From BOKV01 sp049289295 (GTDB lineage Bacteria > Pseudomonadota > Alphaproteobacteria > Rhizobiales > Rhizobiaceae), in contig JBATLL010000075.1 of NCBI GenBank assembly GCA_049289295.1, forward strand, positions 310,001-374,000: DNA of 64,000 nucleotides, in the 5' to 3' direction. Position 1 is the first letter of the stretch; each line of letters opens with the position of its first letter. Below, in pieces: positions 17,322 through 26,329 of the stretch. The translations under genes were made by a program, and so were the position numbers. The notes under the pieces were generated by a model. It did no database searches. It was not told the origin of the DNA and worked only from the letters and a program-made list of their open reading frames with translations.

Positions 17322-20300
17322 CTATTGCGCGTAAACGGCCAGGAGATCCTTGGCATCGATCTGGTCGCCCGTCTTGACGAGAACTTCGCTGACTTGTCCA
17401 TCGCGTTCGGCATGGATCGCGGTTTCCATTTTCATGGCCTCGATCGACAGGAGGACATCACCCGTCGATACGGTCTGTCCTGCCGCAACAGAAACACCCG
17501 ACACGACGCCAGGCATCGGCGCGGCTACCTGCGATGCATTGCCCGGTTCGGCCTTGCGCCTTTGCGCAACGGCAGACGAGCCGTGAATGCGGTCCGGCAC
17601 CTTGGTGCGCCTTGGTTGGCCGTTGAGTTCGAAATAGACCGTGACCATGCCCTTGTCATCGACCTCGCCGACCGCCAGGCAGCGTATGACAAGCGTTTTC
17701 CCCTTTTCCAGATCGACATGGATTTCATCCCCGGCAGGCAATCCGTAGAAATAGACCGTTGTAGGAAGAATCTCTGTCGGGCCGTAGGCTTCGCGGGCCG
17801 TAACGAAGTCTGCGAAGACCTTGGGATACATGAGCCATGACGCGAACTCACTATCCGAAAGGCTGGTCTGGGTCTTTTCTTCAGCGCGTTTGCGCTCTGC
17901 GTCGAGGTCGAGTTCGTCGAGGAGAGCGCCGGGGCGCTCGACATAGGGCTGTTCCGATTTCAGCACCCGTTTCTGGATATTGGACGGCCAGCCACCTTCC
18001 GGCTGACCGAGATCGCCGCGCATCATGGAAACCACTGAATCGGGGAACGAGATTTCCCGTGTGCCCTGCTCGATATCCTTCACGGTAATGTCCTGGCTGA
18101 CCATCATTAGCGCCATGTCGCCGACAACCTTTGATGATGGCGTGACCTTCACGATGTCGCCGAACATCTGATTGACGTCGGCATAGGCTTGCGCGACCTC
18201 GTGCCAACGGCTTTCAAGGCCAAGCGACCGCGCCTGTTCCTTCAGATTGGTGAACTGGCCGCCAGGCATTTCGTGGAGATAGACTTCCGATGCCGGACCC
18301 TTCAGGTCGCTTTCAAAGGCTGCGTACTTGTAGCGCACCGCTTCCCAATAGAAGGAGATGCGGCGGATGGCAGAAACATCAAGTCCGGTATCGCGATCAC
18401 TGCCCGAAAGCGCGTTGACGATTGAACCCAGGCAAGGCTGGGACGTGTTGCCGGAAAAGGCATCCATCGCGGCATCGACGATGTCGGCGCCATTTTCAGC
18501 GGCGGCCAGTGCACTGGCAGCTGAAATTCCCGACGTGTCATGCGTGTGGAAATGAATGGGAAGATCGGTTTCCTGGCGCAGCGTCGAGAAGAGCTGCCTT
18601 GCAGCAGCCGGCTTCATCAGTCCTGCCATGTCCTTGATGGCAATCATCTGGGCACCCGCAACTTCCAGTTCCCGCAGGATCTTCACATAATAGGCCAGAT
18701 CATATTTCGGCCTCGCCGAATCCATCAGGTCGCCAGTGTAGCAGATCGCCCCTTCACACAGCTTGCCGCTTTCACGCACGGCATCCATGGAGACGCGCAT
18801 GTTCTCGACCCAGTTGAGGCAATCGAAGACCCTGAAAACGTCAACGCCATTCTGCGCCGCCTGCCTGACGAAATACTTGACCACATTGTCGGGGTAATTG
18901 GTGTAACCAACACCGTTGGCACCGCGAAGCAGCATCTGAAGCAGGATGTTGGGAGCACGTTCACGAATTTGCCGCAGCCGTTCCCATGGGTCCTCGGTGA
19001 GGAAGCGCATGGCAACGTCGAATGTCGCGCCGCCCCAGCATTCCAGCGAGAACAATTGCGGAAGTGCGAGCGAGTAGGACTCGGCAATCGCGACAATGTC
19101 ATGGGTGCGCATGCGGGTTGCAAGCAGCGACTGATGCCCATCGCGCATGGTGGTGTCCGTGACCAGCAACTGCTTTTGTTCCCGCACCCACCTGGTGAAG
19201 CCTTCTGCGCCCAGTTCCTCGAGTTTCTGCCTGGTTCCTGGAATGCGGTCATTCCGGAATACCGGCACGACTGGTCTGGCAACATCCGCTGGCGGCTTTG
19301 CCCTGCCTCTTGTTTCGGGGTGGCCGTTGACGGTCACATCGGCAATGTAGTTGAGAAGCTTGGTGGCGCGGTCCTTCCGCCGGACCTGGGCGAAAAGCTC
19401 TGGCGTGGTGTCGATGAAGCGTGTCGTGTAGCTGTTGTCCCTGAACTGGGGGTGGCCAATGATCGCCTCAAGAAATGTCAGGTTGGTCGCGACGCCACGG
19501 ATACGGAATTCGCGCAAGGCGCGGTCCATACGCGCAATCGCTTCTTCTGGCGATGGCGCCCAGGCGGTGACCTTTTCCAGCAGGGGATCGTAGAAGCGCG
19601 TGATGACCGCGCCGGAATAAGCCGTTCCGCCATCAAGGCGAATCCCGAATCCGGTTGCTCCGCGATAGGCCGTGATGCGCCCGTAATCTGGAATGAAGTT
19701 CTGCTCCGGGTCTTCCGTGGTGATGCGGCACTGGAGCGCGTGACCGTTCAGCCTGATTTCGGCCTGGGCAGGTACTCCCGACCTGGGGGTGCCGATGGCA
19801 GCACCTTCGAGAATGCGAATCTGTGCCTTGACGATGTCAATGCCGGTGATTTCCTCGGTGACTGTGTGCTCGACCTGGATGCGCGGGTTGACCTCGATGA
19901 AATAGAACTCACCGGATTCAGCATCCATGAGGAACTCAACGGTACCTGCACCGACATAGCTGGTTGCGCGCGCCAGTTTCAGCGCATGTTCGCACAGTTC
20001 GGCGCGGCGCTTGTCGTCGAGATAGGGAGCAGGTGCACGTTCAACCACCTTCTGATTGCGTCGCTGTACCGTGCAGTCTCGCTCGAACAAGTGAACGGTG
20101 TTGCCATGCGTATCGCCGAGGATCTGCACTTCGACATGGCGGGCCCTTTCCACCAGCTTCTCCAGGTAGACTTCATCCTTGCCAAATGCTGCTCGCGCCT
20201 CGCGCTTTGCTTCATTCACTTCGCGTTCAAGGTCTTCTTCCGACCTGATGACCCTCATGCCCCGTCCGCCGCCGCCCCAGGACGCCTTGAGCATTACGGG

Positions 20301-20786
20301 GAAGCCGACGGCGCGTGCCATACGGGCAATTTCAGCTGGGTCGGATGGCAGTGGCTCGGTCGCGGGCACCACCGGTACGCCAATGCGGATGGCAAGGTTG
20401 CGGGCGGCAACCTTGTTGCCAAGATCCCGCATGGTCTGGGGGCTGGGTCCGATGAATGTGATGCCACGCTGCGCGCAGGCATCGGCGAACTCCGGGCTTT
20501 CGGACAGCAGGCCATAGCCCGGGTGGATCGCGTCCGCGCCGGACAATTCTGCTACCCGCAGCATCTCGTCGATCGAGAGGTATGATTCCACCGGACCAAG
20601 ATCGCGTTCCAGATGTGGCCCCTTGCCTACCTGATAGGCTTCATCGGCCTTGAAGCGATGCAGGGCGAGCTTGTCTTCTTCTGCCCACACTGCGACAGTT
20701 CGTATGCCAAGTTCATTGGCGGCCCGGAAGATGCGGATCGCAATTTCCGAACGGTTGGCGACAAGTAGCTTGGAAATTGCGGACAT
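17322..20786 (-). CDS. pyc: Pyruvate carboxylase
   Basis: The 1154-residue biotin enzyme carboxylates pyruvate to oxaloacetate to refill the TCA cycle. Domains in order are: biotin carboxylase (residues about 5-455, with KLLVANRSEIAIR, the ATP-grasp loop GGGGRGM and EVNPRIQVEHTVTE), carboxyltransferase (about 540-820, with TDTTMRDGHQSLLATR and HFHTHDTSG), an allosteric linker, and the biotinyl domain with EAMKMETA. The biotinylated lysine is residue 1119. The length is full. ATG 20786 was chosen over an upstream in-frame start because it begins the conserved domain. Confidence 0.97.
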   Translation of the reverse strand: MSAISKLLVANRSEIAIRIFRAANELGIRTVAVWAEEDKLALHRFKADEAYQVGKGPHLERDLGPVESYLSIDEMLRVAELSGADAIHPGYGLLSESPEFADACAQRGITFIGPSPQTMRDLGNKVAARNLAIRIGVPVVPATEPLPSDPAEIARMARAVGFPVMLKASWGGGGRGMRVIRSEEDLEREVNEAKREARAAFGKDEVYLEKLVERARHVEVQILGDTHGNTVHLFERDCTVQRRNQKVVERAPAPYLDDKRRAELCEHALKLARATSYVGAGTVEFLMDAESGEFYFIEVNPRIQVEHTVTEEITGIDIVKAQIRILEGAAIGTPRSGVPAQAEIRLNGHALQCRITTEDPEQNFIPDYGRITAYRGATGFGIRLDGGTAYSGAVITRFYDPLLEKVTAWAPSPEEAIARMDRALREFRIRGVATNLTFLEAIIGHPQFRDNSYTTRFIDTTPELFAQVRRKDRATKLLNYIADVTVNGHPETRGRAKPPADVARPVVPVFRNDRIPGTRQKLEELGAEGFTRWVREQKQLLVTDTTMRDGHQSLLATRMRTHDIVAIAESYSLALPQLFSLECWGGATFDVAMRFLTEDPWERLRQIRERAPNILLQMLLRGANGVGYTNYPDNVVKYFVRQAAQNGVDVFRVFDCLNWVENMRVSMDAVRESGKLCEGAICYTGDLMDSARPKYDLAYYVKILRELEVAGAQMIAIKDMAGLMKPAAARQLFSTLRQETDLPIHFHTHDTSGISAASALAAAENGADIVDAAMDAFSGNTSQPCLGSIVNALSGSDRDTGLDVSAIRRISFYWEAVRYKYAAFESDLKGPASEVYLHEMPGGQFTNLKEQARSLGLESRWHEVAQAYADVNQMFGDIVKVTPSSKVVGDMALMMVSQDITVKDIEQGTREISFPDSVVSMMRGDLGQPEGGWPSNIQKRVLKSEQPYVERPGALLDELDLDAERKRAEEKTQTSLSDSEFASWLMYPKVFADFVTAREAYGPTEILPTTVYFYGLPAGDEIHVDLEKGKTLVIRCLAVGEVDDKGMVTVYFELNGQPRRTKVPDRIHGSSAVAQRRKAEPGNASQVAAPMPGVVSGVSVAAGQTVSTGDVLLSIEAMKMETAIHAERDGQVSEVLVKTGDQIDAKDLLAVYAQ

Positions 20787-20959
20787 TGTCTTTTCCCCGT
20801 GTGTGGCTGGCTGGTGGAATGCGGGCGGGATTTCTATCGCGTGAAGAGGTCGGCAATGCAAGTCGCTGACGCGGTATTTGCAGGCGCTTGAAGAACGCTG
20901 GATTCTTGGAGTTCGCTACTCTATTGTGAATTGAGAATGACCATTACCGGGATAGGGAT

Positions 20960-21544
20960 ATGGCTGACAAAGACCAACCCGTTATCATCAAGAAATATGC
21001 GAACAGACGGCTCTACAACACCGGCTCTTCGACCTATGTGACACTCGAAGATCTTGCCGTGATGGTGAAGGCGGGCGATGAATTCGTGGTGCAGGACGCC
21101 AAGAGCGGCGAAGACATTACGCGCTCCGTCCTTGCCCAGATCATCTTCGACCAGGAAGCCAAGGAAGGCCAGAACCTTCTGCCGATCACCTTCCTGAGGC
21201 AATTGATCCGCTTCTATGGTGATTCAATGGGCGTGATGATCCCGAGTTACCTCGAGCACTCGATGAATTCGCTTGCGAACGAACAGGAAAAGATTCGCGA
21301 GCAGATGACCAAGGCTTTCGGCACAATGGGTACGATGCAGGGCATGGGCGGGATGGAAGAACAGGTCCGGCGCAACATGGAAATGTTCCAGAAGGCGATG
21401 GGCATGTTCATGCCGTTTGGCACTGCAGGAAGCGCAAGTTCGCCGTCTGCGAAACAGCCGGAGAAGAACGAAAGCGCGAGCGAATTGCGGAACCTGCGCG
21501 AGCAGTTGAGCGAGTTGCAGAAAAAGATCGACAATCTCTGCTGA
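20960..21544 (+). CDS. phaR: PHB synthesis repressor PhaR
   Basis: The 194-residue protein has the PHB_acc_N DNA-binding domain (KKYANRRLYNTGSSTYVTLEDL) at residues 11-33 and a PHB_acc region (TRSVLAQIIFDQE and SYLEHSMN). The C-terminus is Met- and Gln-rich with a probable coiled coil in its last 40 residues. PhaR represses phasin and pha genes and is released when it binds PHB granules. It is separated from phaAB by pyc, ispG and the GS/aminotransferase pair, whereas in many rhizobia these genes are adjacent. Confidence 0.93.
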   Translation: MADKDQPVIIKKYANRRLYNTGSSTYVTLEDLAVMVKAGDEFVVQDAKSGEDITRSVLAQIIFDQEAKEGQNLLPITFLRQLIRFYGDSMGVMIPSYLEHSMNSLANEQEKIREQMTKAFGTMGTMQGMGGMEEQVRRNMEMFQKAMGMFMPFGTAGSASSPSAKQPEKNESASELRNLREQLSELQKKIDNLC

Positions 21545-21565
21545 AGGGCAGCCTGCCCTTGATGC

Positions 21566-22447
21566 TCAGCGCGTTGGGACGGGTTCTTCGCCGCGATAGT
21601 CGTAAAAGCCGCGGCCCGATTTGCGGCCAAGCCATCCAGCTTCAACATATTTCACCAACAGCGGGCAGGGGCGATATTTTGAGTCGGCCAGCCCGTCGTG
21701 CAGGACCTGCATGATGGAAAGGCAGGTGTCGAGCCCAATGAAATCGGCCAGCTGGAGTGGACCCATCGGATGGTTGGCACCGAGGCGCATGGCAGTGTCG
21801 ATGGCTTCTACGGATCCCACTCCTTCATAGAGTGTATAGATCGCCTCATTGATCATCGGCAGCAGGATGCGATTGACCATGAATGCCGGGAAGTCTTCTG
21901 CAACCGCGATGGTCTTGTCGAGCGAGTTCACATAGTCCCTGGCGGCGGTGAAAGTCGCATCGTCGGTGGCGATGCCCCGGATCAGTTCCACCAGTTTCAT
22001 TACAGGCACCGGATTCATGAAATGAATGCCGATGAACCGCTCCGGCCTGTCCGTGGATGCAGCCAGTCGTGTGATCGAGATGGACGAGGTGTTTGTCGCC
22101 AGGATGGCCTCGGGATTGAGGGCCTGGCACAGACCGGCGAAAATCTGCCGCTTGATCGCTTCGTTCTCGGTCGCTGCCTCGATGACCAGATCGCAACTTG
22201 CCAGCATGTTCATTGTAGGTGCGCCGGCCAGCCTGGCGACAGCACTGCTACGGTCGGCGTCCGCGATCTTGCCCGAACTGACCTGGCGGGCCAGATTTCC
22301 ATTGATGGTTGCCAGGCCGGATTCGATCTTCTCGGCAGAGAGGTCGTGCAGCAGGACGTCGTAGCCGGCCAGAGCGCTGACATGGGCTATGCCACTGCCC
22401 ATCTGTCCAGCGCCAACAATGCCTACCCTGGAAATCCGGTTTGTCAT
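21566..22447 (-). CDS. hbd: 3-hydroxybutyryl-CoA dehydrogenase
   Basis: The 293-residue enzyme interconverts (S)-3-hydroxyacyl-CoA and 3-ketoacyl-CoA with NAD. The Rossmann motif GAGQMGSGIAH is near the N-terminus. The catalytic region IGIHFMNPVPVMKLVE holds the active-site His, and the C-domain ends with GRKSGRGFYDY. It is a stand-alone Hbd/PaaH type without a fused hydratase domain. It lies downstream of etfA, but a terminator at 22469-22504 separates them, so it probably has its own promoter. Confidence 0.93.
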   Translation of the reverse strand: MTNRISRVGIVGAGQMGSGIAHVSALAGYDVLLHDLSAEKIESGLATINGNLARQVSSGKIADADRSSAVARLAGAPTMNMLASCDLVIEAATENEAIKRQIFAGLCQALNPEAILATNTSSISITRLAASTDRPERFIGIHFMNPVPVMKLVELIRGIATDDATFTAARDYVNSLDKTIAVAEDFPAFMVNRILLPMINEAIYTLYEGVGSVEAIDTAMRLGANHPMGPLQLADFIGLDTCLSIMQVLHDGLADSKYRPCPLLVKYVEAGWLGRKSGRGFYDYRGEEPVPTR

Positions 22448-22468
22448 TCGAGACCTGCTCTGATGTCG

Positions 22469-22504
22469 AAAAAGGGCGCATTCAACTCAATGAATGCGCC
22501 CCTT
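22469..22504 (-). terminator. Intrinsic terminator after etfA
   Basis: On the - strand a 14-pair stem with one mismatch (outer AAGGGGCGCATTCA) closes a 6-base loop and is followed by TTTTT. It begins 24 bases after the etfA stop and ends about 20 bases before the hbd start. Confidence 0.85.
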
Positions 22505-22527
22505 GAATCTAACGTTCAACCGATGGT

Positions 22528-23460
22528 TCAGTCCAGCGCTTTTTCCAGTTCGGGCAATGCCTGGAAAAGGTCAGCAACCAGACCATAGTCGGCGACCTGG
22601 AATATTGGTGCCTCGTCATCCTTGTTGATTGCGACAATGACCTTGGAGTCCTTCATGCCTGCCAGATGCTGGATCGCTCCGGAGATGCCGCAGGCGATGT
22701 AGAGGTCGGGTGCCACGACCTTGCCGGTCTGACCAACCTGCCAGTCGTTCGGGGCATAGCCCGCATCGACAGCTGCGCGTGAGGCGCCAACTGCTGCACC
22801 GAGCTTGTCGGCAACCGGAAGCATGACTTCCATGAACTTTTCCTTAGAGCCAAGCGCGCGCCCACCTGAAATGACGATGCGCGCTGAAGTCAGTTCCGGA
22901 CGGTCGCTCTTGGCAATGGCGGCGCCAAGGAACTTGGACAGGCCGTTGTCGCCAGCAGCAGCGATCTTTTCCACTGCGGCAGAACCGCCTTCGCCTGCTG
23001 CCTGGAATCCGGCAGTACGCACGGTCAGAACCTTCTTGGCATCCGTTGCCTGGACAGTCTGGATGGCATTGCCGGCATAGATGGGCCGATCGAACGTGTC
23101 TGCCGATTTCACCGCGATGATATCGGAGACCTGCATGACGTCGAGAAGTGCCGCCACGCGTGGCATGACGTTCTTGCCGGTAGAGGTCGCTGCGGCCATG
23201 ATGGTGTCATAGCCCCCAGCCAACTTCACGATCAGATCGGATGCAGCCTCGGCCAGCATGACTTCGTACTCTGCCGAATCTGCTACCAGTACCTTGGCGA
23301 CACCGGCAAGTTTGGCTGCCTGGTCACCGACCGCGGCGCAGCCCTTGCCTGCAACGAGGATGTGAACGTCGCCACCGATCTGGGAGGCAGCGGAAAGTGC
23401 TTTCGCGGTCTGGTCGGAAAGCGTCTTGTTGTCGTGATCTGCCAGAAGAAGAATTGCCAT
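22528..23460 (-). CDS. etfA: Electron transfer flavoprotein alpha subunit
   Basis: The 310-residue subunit binds FAD and passes electrons from acyl-CoA and related dehydrogenases to the ETF-quinone oxidoreductase. The C-terminal FAD domain shows ISGGRALGS, VGASRAAVDAG, QVGQTGKVVAPDLY and GISGAIQHLAGM. The ATG at 23460 follows AGGAAACAG. The gene is directly downstream of etfB and ends at a terminator. Confidence 0.96.
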   Translation of the reverse strand: MAILLLADHDNKTLSDQTAKALSAASQIGGDVHILVAGKGCAAVGDQAAKLAGVAKVLVADSAEYEVMLAEAASDLIVKLAGGYDTIMAAATSTGKNVMPRVAALLDVMQVSDIIAVKSADTFDRPIYAGNAIQTVQATDAKKVLTVRTAGFQAAGEGGSAAVEKIAAAGDNGLSKFLGAAIAKSDRPELTSARIVISGGRALGSKEKFMEVMLPVADKLGAAVGASRAAVDAGYAPNDWQVGQTGKVVAPDLYIACGISGAIQHLAGMKDSKVIVAINKDDEAPIFQVADYGLVADLFQALPELEKALD

Positions 23461-23481
23461 GATCTGTTTCCTGTCCAAACT

Positions 23482-24231
23482 CTAGAGAACGCCAGCTTCG
23501 TTTTTCAGCTTGTCGACAAGTTCGCCAACCGAGCCGACCTTTACGCCTGCCTTGCGGGACTCCGGCTCGACAGTTGCAATGACCTTCAGCCGCGGCGCGG
23601 TGTCCACGCCATAGTCGGCCGCTGATTTTTCATCGAGCGGCTTCTTCTTGGCCTTCATGATATTGGGCAGGGACGCATAGCGTGGTTCGTTGAGGCGCAG
23701 GTCCGTGGTCACGATAAGCGGCAGTTTCGATTCAATGGTCTGGAGACCACCATCGACTTCGCGCGTGACCTTGGCGCTTCCATCACCAAGTTCGATCTTG
23801 GATGCAAAGGTCGCCTGTGCCCAGCCAAGCAAGGCGGCGAGCATCTGACCGGTCTGGTTGGCGTCGTCGTCGATGGCCTGCTTGCCGAGGATGACAAGGC
23901 CCGGTGCTTCTGCTTCGACCACGCCCTTCAGGATCTTGGCGACAGCCAGAGGTTCGACCAGCGTGTCGACCTTCACCAGGATGCCGCGATCGGCTCCCAT
24001 GGCCAGCGCCGTGCGGATTGTTTCCTGCGCCTGTGCGGGTCCGATGGAGACAGCAATGACTTCGCTTGCCTTGCCGGCTTCCTTGAGCCGAAGCGCTTCT
24101 TCGACCGCGATTTCATCGAAGGGGTTCATGGACATCTTCACGTTGGCAAGTTCGACACCCGAACCATCTGCCTTGACGCGGATCTTGACGTTGTAGTCCA
24201 CAACCCGCTTAACCGGGACGACGATCTTCAT
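23482..24231 (-). CDS. etfB: Electron transfer flavoprotein beta subunit
   Basis: The 249-residue subunit pairs with EtfA and binds AMP. It has the N-terminal KIVVPVKRVVDYNVKIRV block, the AMP-binding region with GKQAIDDDANQTGQ, and the signature LRLNEPRYASLPNIMKAK that contacts partner dehydrogenases. GGAGAGGATGAAGC precedes the ATG. The 302-base upstream gap carries the promoter and a leader hairpin. Confidence 0.96.
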   Translation of the reverse strand: MKIVVPVKRVVDYNVKIRVKADGSGVELANVKMSMNPFDEIAVEEALRLKEAGKASEVIAVSIGPAQAQETIRTALAMGADRGILVKVDTLVEPLAVAKILKGVVEAEAPGLVILGKQAIDDDANQTGQMLAALLGWAQATFASKIELGDGSAKVTREVDGGLQTIESKLPLIVTTDLRLNEPRYASLPNIMKAKKKPLDEKSAADYGVDTAPRLKVIATVEPESRKAGVKVGSVGELVDKLKNEAGVL

Positions 24232-24533
24232 GCTTCATCCTCTCCTTGTTCGGTAAACCTGCAGCCGTGCAGACTGGCACGTGGTTGCAGGCGAACAGTC
24301 TCTGCCTCTTTATGCAAATTCCGGCCATGCCTGCCTATACAGGTAGGGTCAGCAAGGCTTCACCAAAACCGACGAATTCTGTCAATCAGGGGATCATCGC
24401 AGCCTGACCCGACTTCAAAGCGGGCACAAGGCCTCAATAGCCTGACGCGCGCGGAACTAGCTTCTATTTACGTTCGCGTCAACATTGGAGCGCCGGAATC
24501 ATTGACGCACGCGTTTGCAGCGCAACATCCAGT
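24232..24533. other. Intergenic region upstream of etfB
   Basis: No open frame in these 302 bases looks like a protein. Two hairpin-like repeats are visible. One at 24258-24291 has outer arms CCTGCA/TGCAGG and an inner GTGC/GCAC. One at 24330-24347 has arms CCTGCCT/AGGTAGG. The region must contain the etfB promoter; I could not place it with confidence. Confidence 0.6.
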
Positions 24534-25412
24534 TCAGCTCGACGAGCCACCATGGCGGCCCCAGCGGGTGGTGGGGCTGTTGCCCTGAGTGTCATTGCTT
24601 GCAGCCTGCGATCCGGCATCAGTATCGGATGCGGACTCCGTTTGTGCCGGCTGTCCGGGCAAGGGGTATCCTTCTTCCGCTACCGACGGCGGCGGGACGG
24701 GCGGGATAACCTCGTCTACCGGGTTCTGGTCGAACATCTTCACGTCGGAGCGCTTGAAAACGGGCAGGAGCACGGCACCGGCGACAATGCCACCAACATG
24801 GGCAGCCCAGGATATCTGATCGTCACCGGCCACGGCGAAGTTGGCGAGCTGGAACAGTATCCATGCGCCGATTACCCAGACTGCGCTGATGCGCAATGGA
24901 ATTCGCCCGAGCGCCAGCACCCATACCTTCACCTTCGGGTGGAGCATGAGATAGGCAGTGATGATTCCTGCCGCAGCGCCTGAAGCGCCGATCAGGGGCG
25001 ATTCGGATTCAGGCTGAACGATCGAGTGCAGATAGGCCCCGGCAATGGCCGACAGGGCAAAGAAGATCGCGAAGCGAAAATGCCCCATCGCATCCTCGAC
25101 ATTGTCGCCAAAGACCCAGATGAAGAGCATGTTGCCGGCAAGGTGCATGAAGTCGCCATGCAGGAATGCGTAGGTGAGGTATTTCGAATATTCGGGCAGG
25201 GTCTGGTATTGCGCCGGGAGGACTTCATAGCCGTTGGCAACGGCGGGAATCATGCCCCAGGAGAAAAAGGTGGCGCGCACACTTTCCAGGTTGGAAAAAA
25301 TCCCGTTTCCGAAGAAAATCCAGATGGCGCAATTCAGTACGATAATCGCAAGGGTGACATACTGAACGCGGATGTGGCGCAGATAATTGGCATCATGCAG
25401 CGGAATGAACAT
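24534..25412 (-). CDS. Rhomboid family intramembrane serine protease
   Basis: The 292-residue protein has six membrane segments. The catalytic serine is Ser144 in IGASGAAAG and the catalytic His205 is in AHVGG, as in bacterial rhomboids of the GlpG/AarA superfamily. The conserved HLAGNMLFIWVFG of TM2 is present. The last 60 residues form a Pro- and Gly-rich cytoplasmic tail. Rhomboids cleave membrane proteins inside the bilayer. No substrate can be named. Confidence 0.9.
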   Translation of the reverse strand: MFIPLHDANYLRHIRVQYVTLAIIVLNCAIWIFFGNGIFSNLESVRATFFSWGMIPAVANGYEVLPAQYQTLPEYSKYLTYAFLHGDFMHLAGNMLFIWVFGDNVEDAMGHFRFAIFFALSAIAGAYLHSIVQPESESPLIGASGAAAGIITAYLMLHPKVKVWVLALGRIPLRISAVWVIGAWILFQLANFAVAGDDQISWAAHVGGIVAGAVLLPVFKRSDVKMFDQNPVDEVIPPVPPPSVAEEGYPLPGQPAQTESASDTDAGSQAASNDTQGNSPTTRWGRHGGSSS

Positions 25413-25453
25413 CTTGCGATCCCGTCAAGTTCAGCCGTCGGCAACGCGGCACG

Positions 25454-26035
25454 TCAGTCTTGCCGGTTCTTGCCCGGTATCCACAGAACATCGCCTTTTC
25501 CACCGTCATTGGCAACGCGCGCAGCGACAAAAAGAAAGTCGGACAGGCGGTTGAGATAGTGCAGGGCTGCAGGCGTAACCTGTTCCTGACTTGCCAGTTC
25601 CACGCTCAGCCGTTCGGCCCGCCTTGCGACAGTTCGGGCGAGATGCATGTAGGCTGACGCTGGGCTGCCACCAGGCAGCACGAAGGAACGCAATGGTTCG
25701 AGCTGTCGGGTCATCGAATCGATCTCGCTTTCCAGACGGGTGACCTGATTTTCACTCATGCGAAGCTGTTCATAAGGCGGGGGCGTTTGCGAGTGAGGCG
25801 TGGCCAGATCCGCACCCAGGTCGAACATGTCGTTCTGAATGGTGGCCAGCATCGCGTCGAGATGAGCATTTTCCTCGCCCAGATGAAGTCGGCAAATGCC
25901 TATGCAGGCATTCGCTTCATCGACAGTTCCATAGGCCTCAACGCGAATGTCAGCCTTGCTGCGCCGTTCGCCGGTGCCAAGCGCAGTCGAGCCATCATCA
26001 CCGGTTTTCGTGTAGATCTTGTTCAGGATGACCAT
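25454..26035 (-). CDS. Cob(I)yrinic acid a,c-diamide adenosyltransferase (PduO type)
   Basis: The 193-residue enzyme transfers the adenosyl group of ATP to cob(I)alamin or precursors. It shows the N-terminal KIYTKTGDDGSTALGTGERRSK loop that binds ATP, the VDEANACIG helix, and the C-terminal FVLPGG with RTVARRAERL and NRLSDFLF. ATG 26035 begins the conserved part; the open frame extends 11 codons further upstream. The gene follows a 60-codon membrane gene by 16 bases, an arrangement conserved near etfBA in Rhizobiales. Confidence 0.92.
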   Translation of the reverse strand: MVILNKIYTKTGDDGSTALGTGERRSKADIRVEAYGTVDEANACIGICRLHLGEENAHLDAMLATIQNDMFDLGADLATPHSQTPPPYEQLRMSENQVTRLESEIDSMTRQLEPLRSFVLPGGSPASAYMHLARTVARRAERLSVELASQEQVTPAALHYLNRLSDFLFVAARVANDGGKGDVLWIPGKNRQD

Positions 26036-26051
26036 GATACCTGCCGCCCGC

Positions 26052-26234
26052 TCAGCTCTTGCCGGCAAAATAAAGCGCCGTCATGACAATGACGACCGCG
26101 ATGAACTGGAAGAGGATACGAAGGCGCATCAGCTTCTGGGAGCGATTGGCGCTGCCGCCGCGCATCATGTTCCACAGGCCCATTGCCAACACGATGGCGA
26201 CTGCAGCCAGTGCGATAGGAATGAGATAGGTCAT
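26052..26234 (-). CDS. Small twin-transmembrane (HIG1-like) protein
   Basis: The 60-residue protein has two membrane helices (residues about 3-20 and 38-56) joined by a polar loop with NMMRGGSANRSQKLMRLRI. This fits the bacterial twin transmembrane/HIG1-domain family, whose mitochondrial relatives stabilise respiratory complexes. The ATG at 26234 begins the first helix; upstream in-frame codons add a polar stretch with no homology. It is probably co-transcribed with the adenosyltransferase gene. Confidence 0.75.
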   Translation of the reverse strand: MTYLIPIALAAVAIVLAMGLWNMMRGGSANRSQKLMRLRILFQFIAVVIVMTALYFAGKS

Positions 26235-26329
26235 CTTGGGTCCGATCCTGTCATTGTGCGGCGATTCAATTCTGTTCTCCGGCCAGATCAAGTGCGCTGT
26301 CGGGAATTACGACCACATGGCGCGGCGGG

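Noticed and set aside
18540..20585. A 681-codon open frame on the + strand opposite pyc
   Set aside because: It is a shadow of the pyruvate carboxylase gene; high GC leaves long open frames on the opposite strand. The protein has no recognisable domain.
21544..21560. AAGGGCA/TGCCCTT hairpin between phaR and hbd
   Set aside because: The stem is only seven pairs and no T-run follows on either strand, so I do not call it a terminator.
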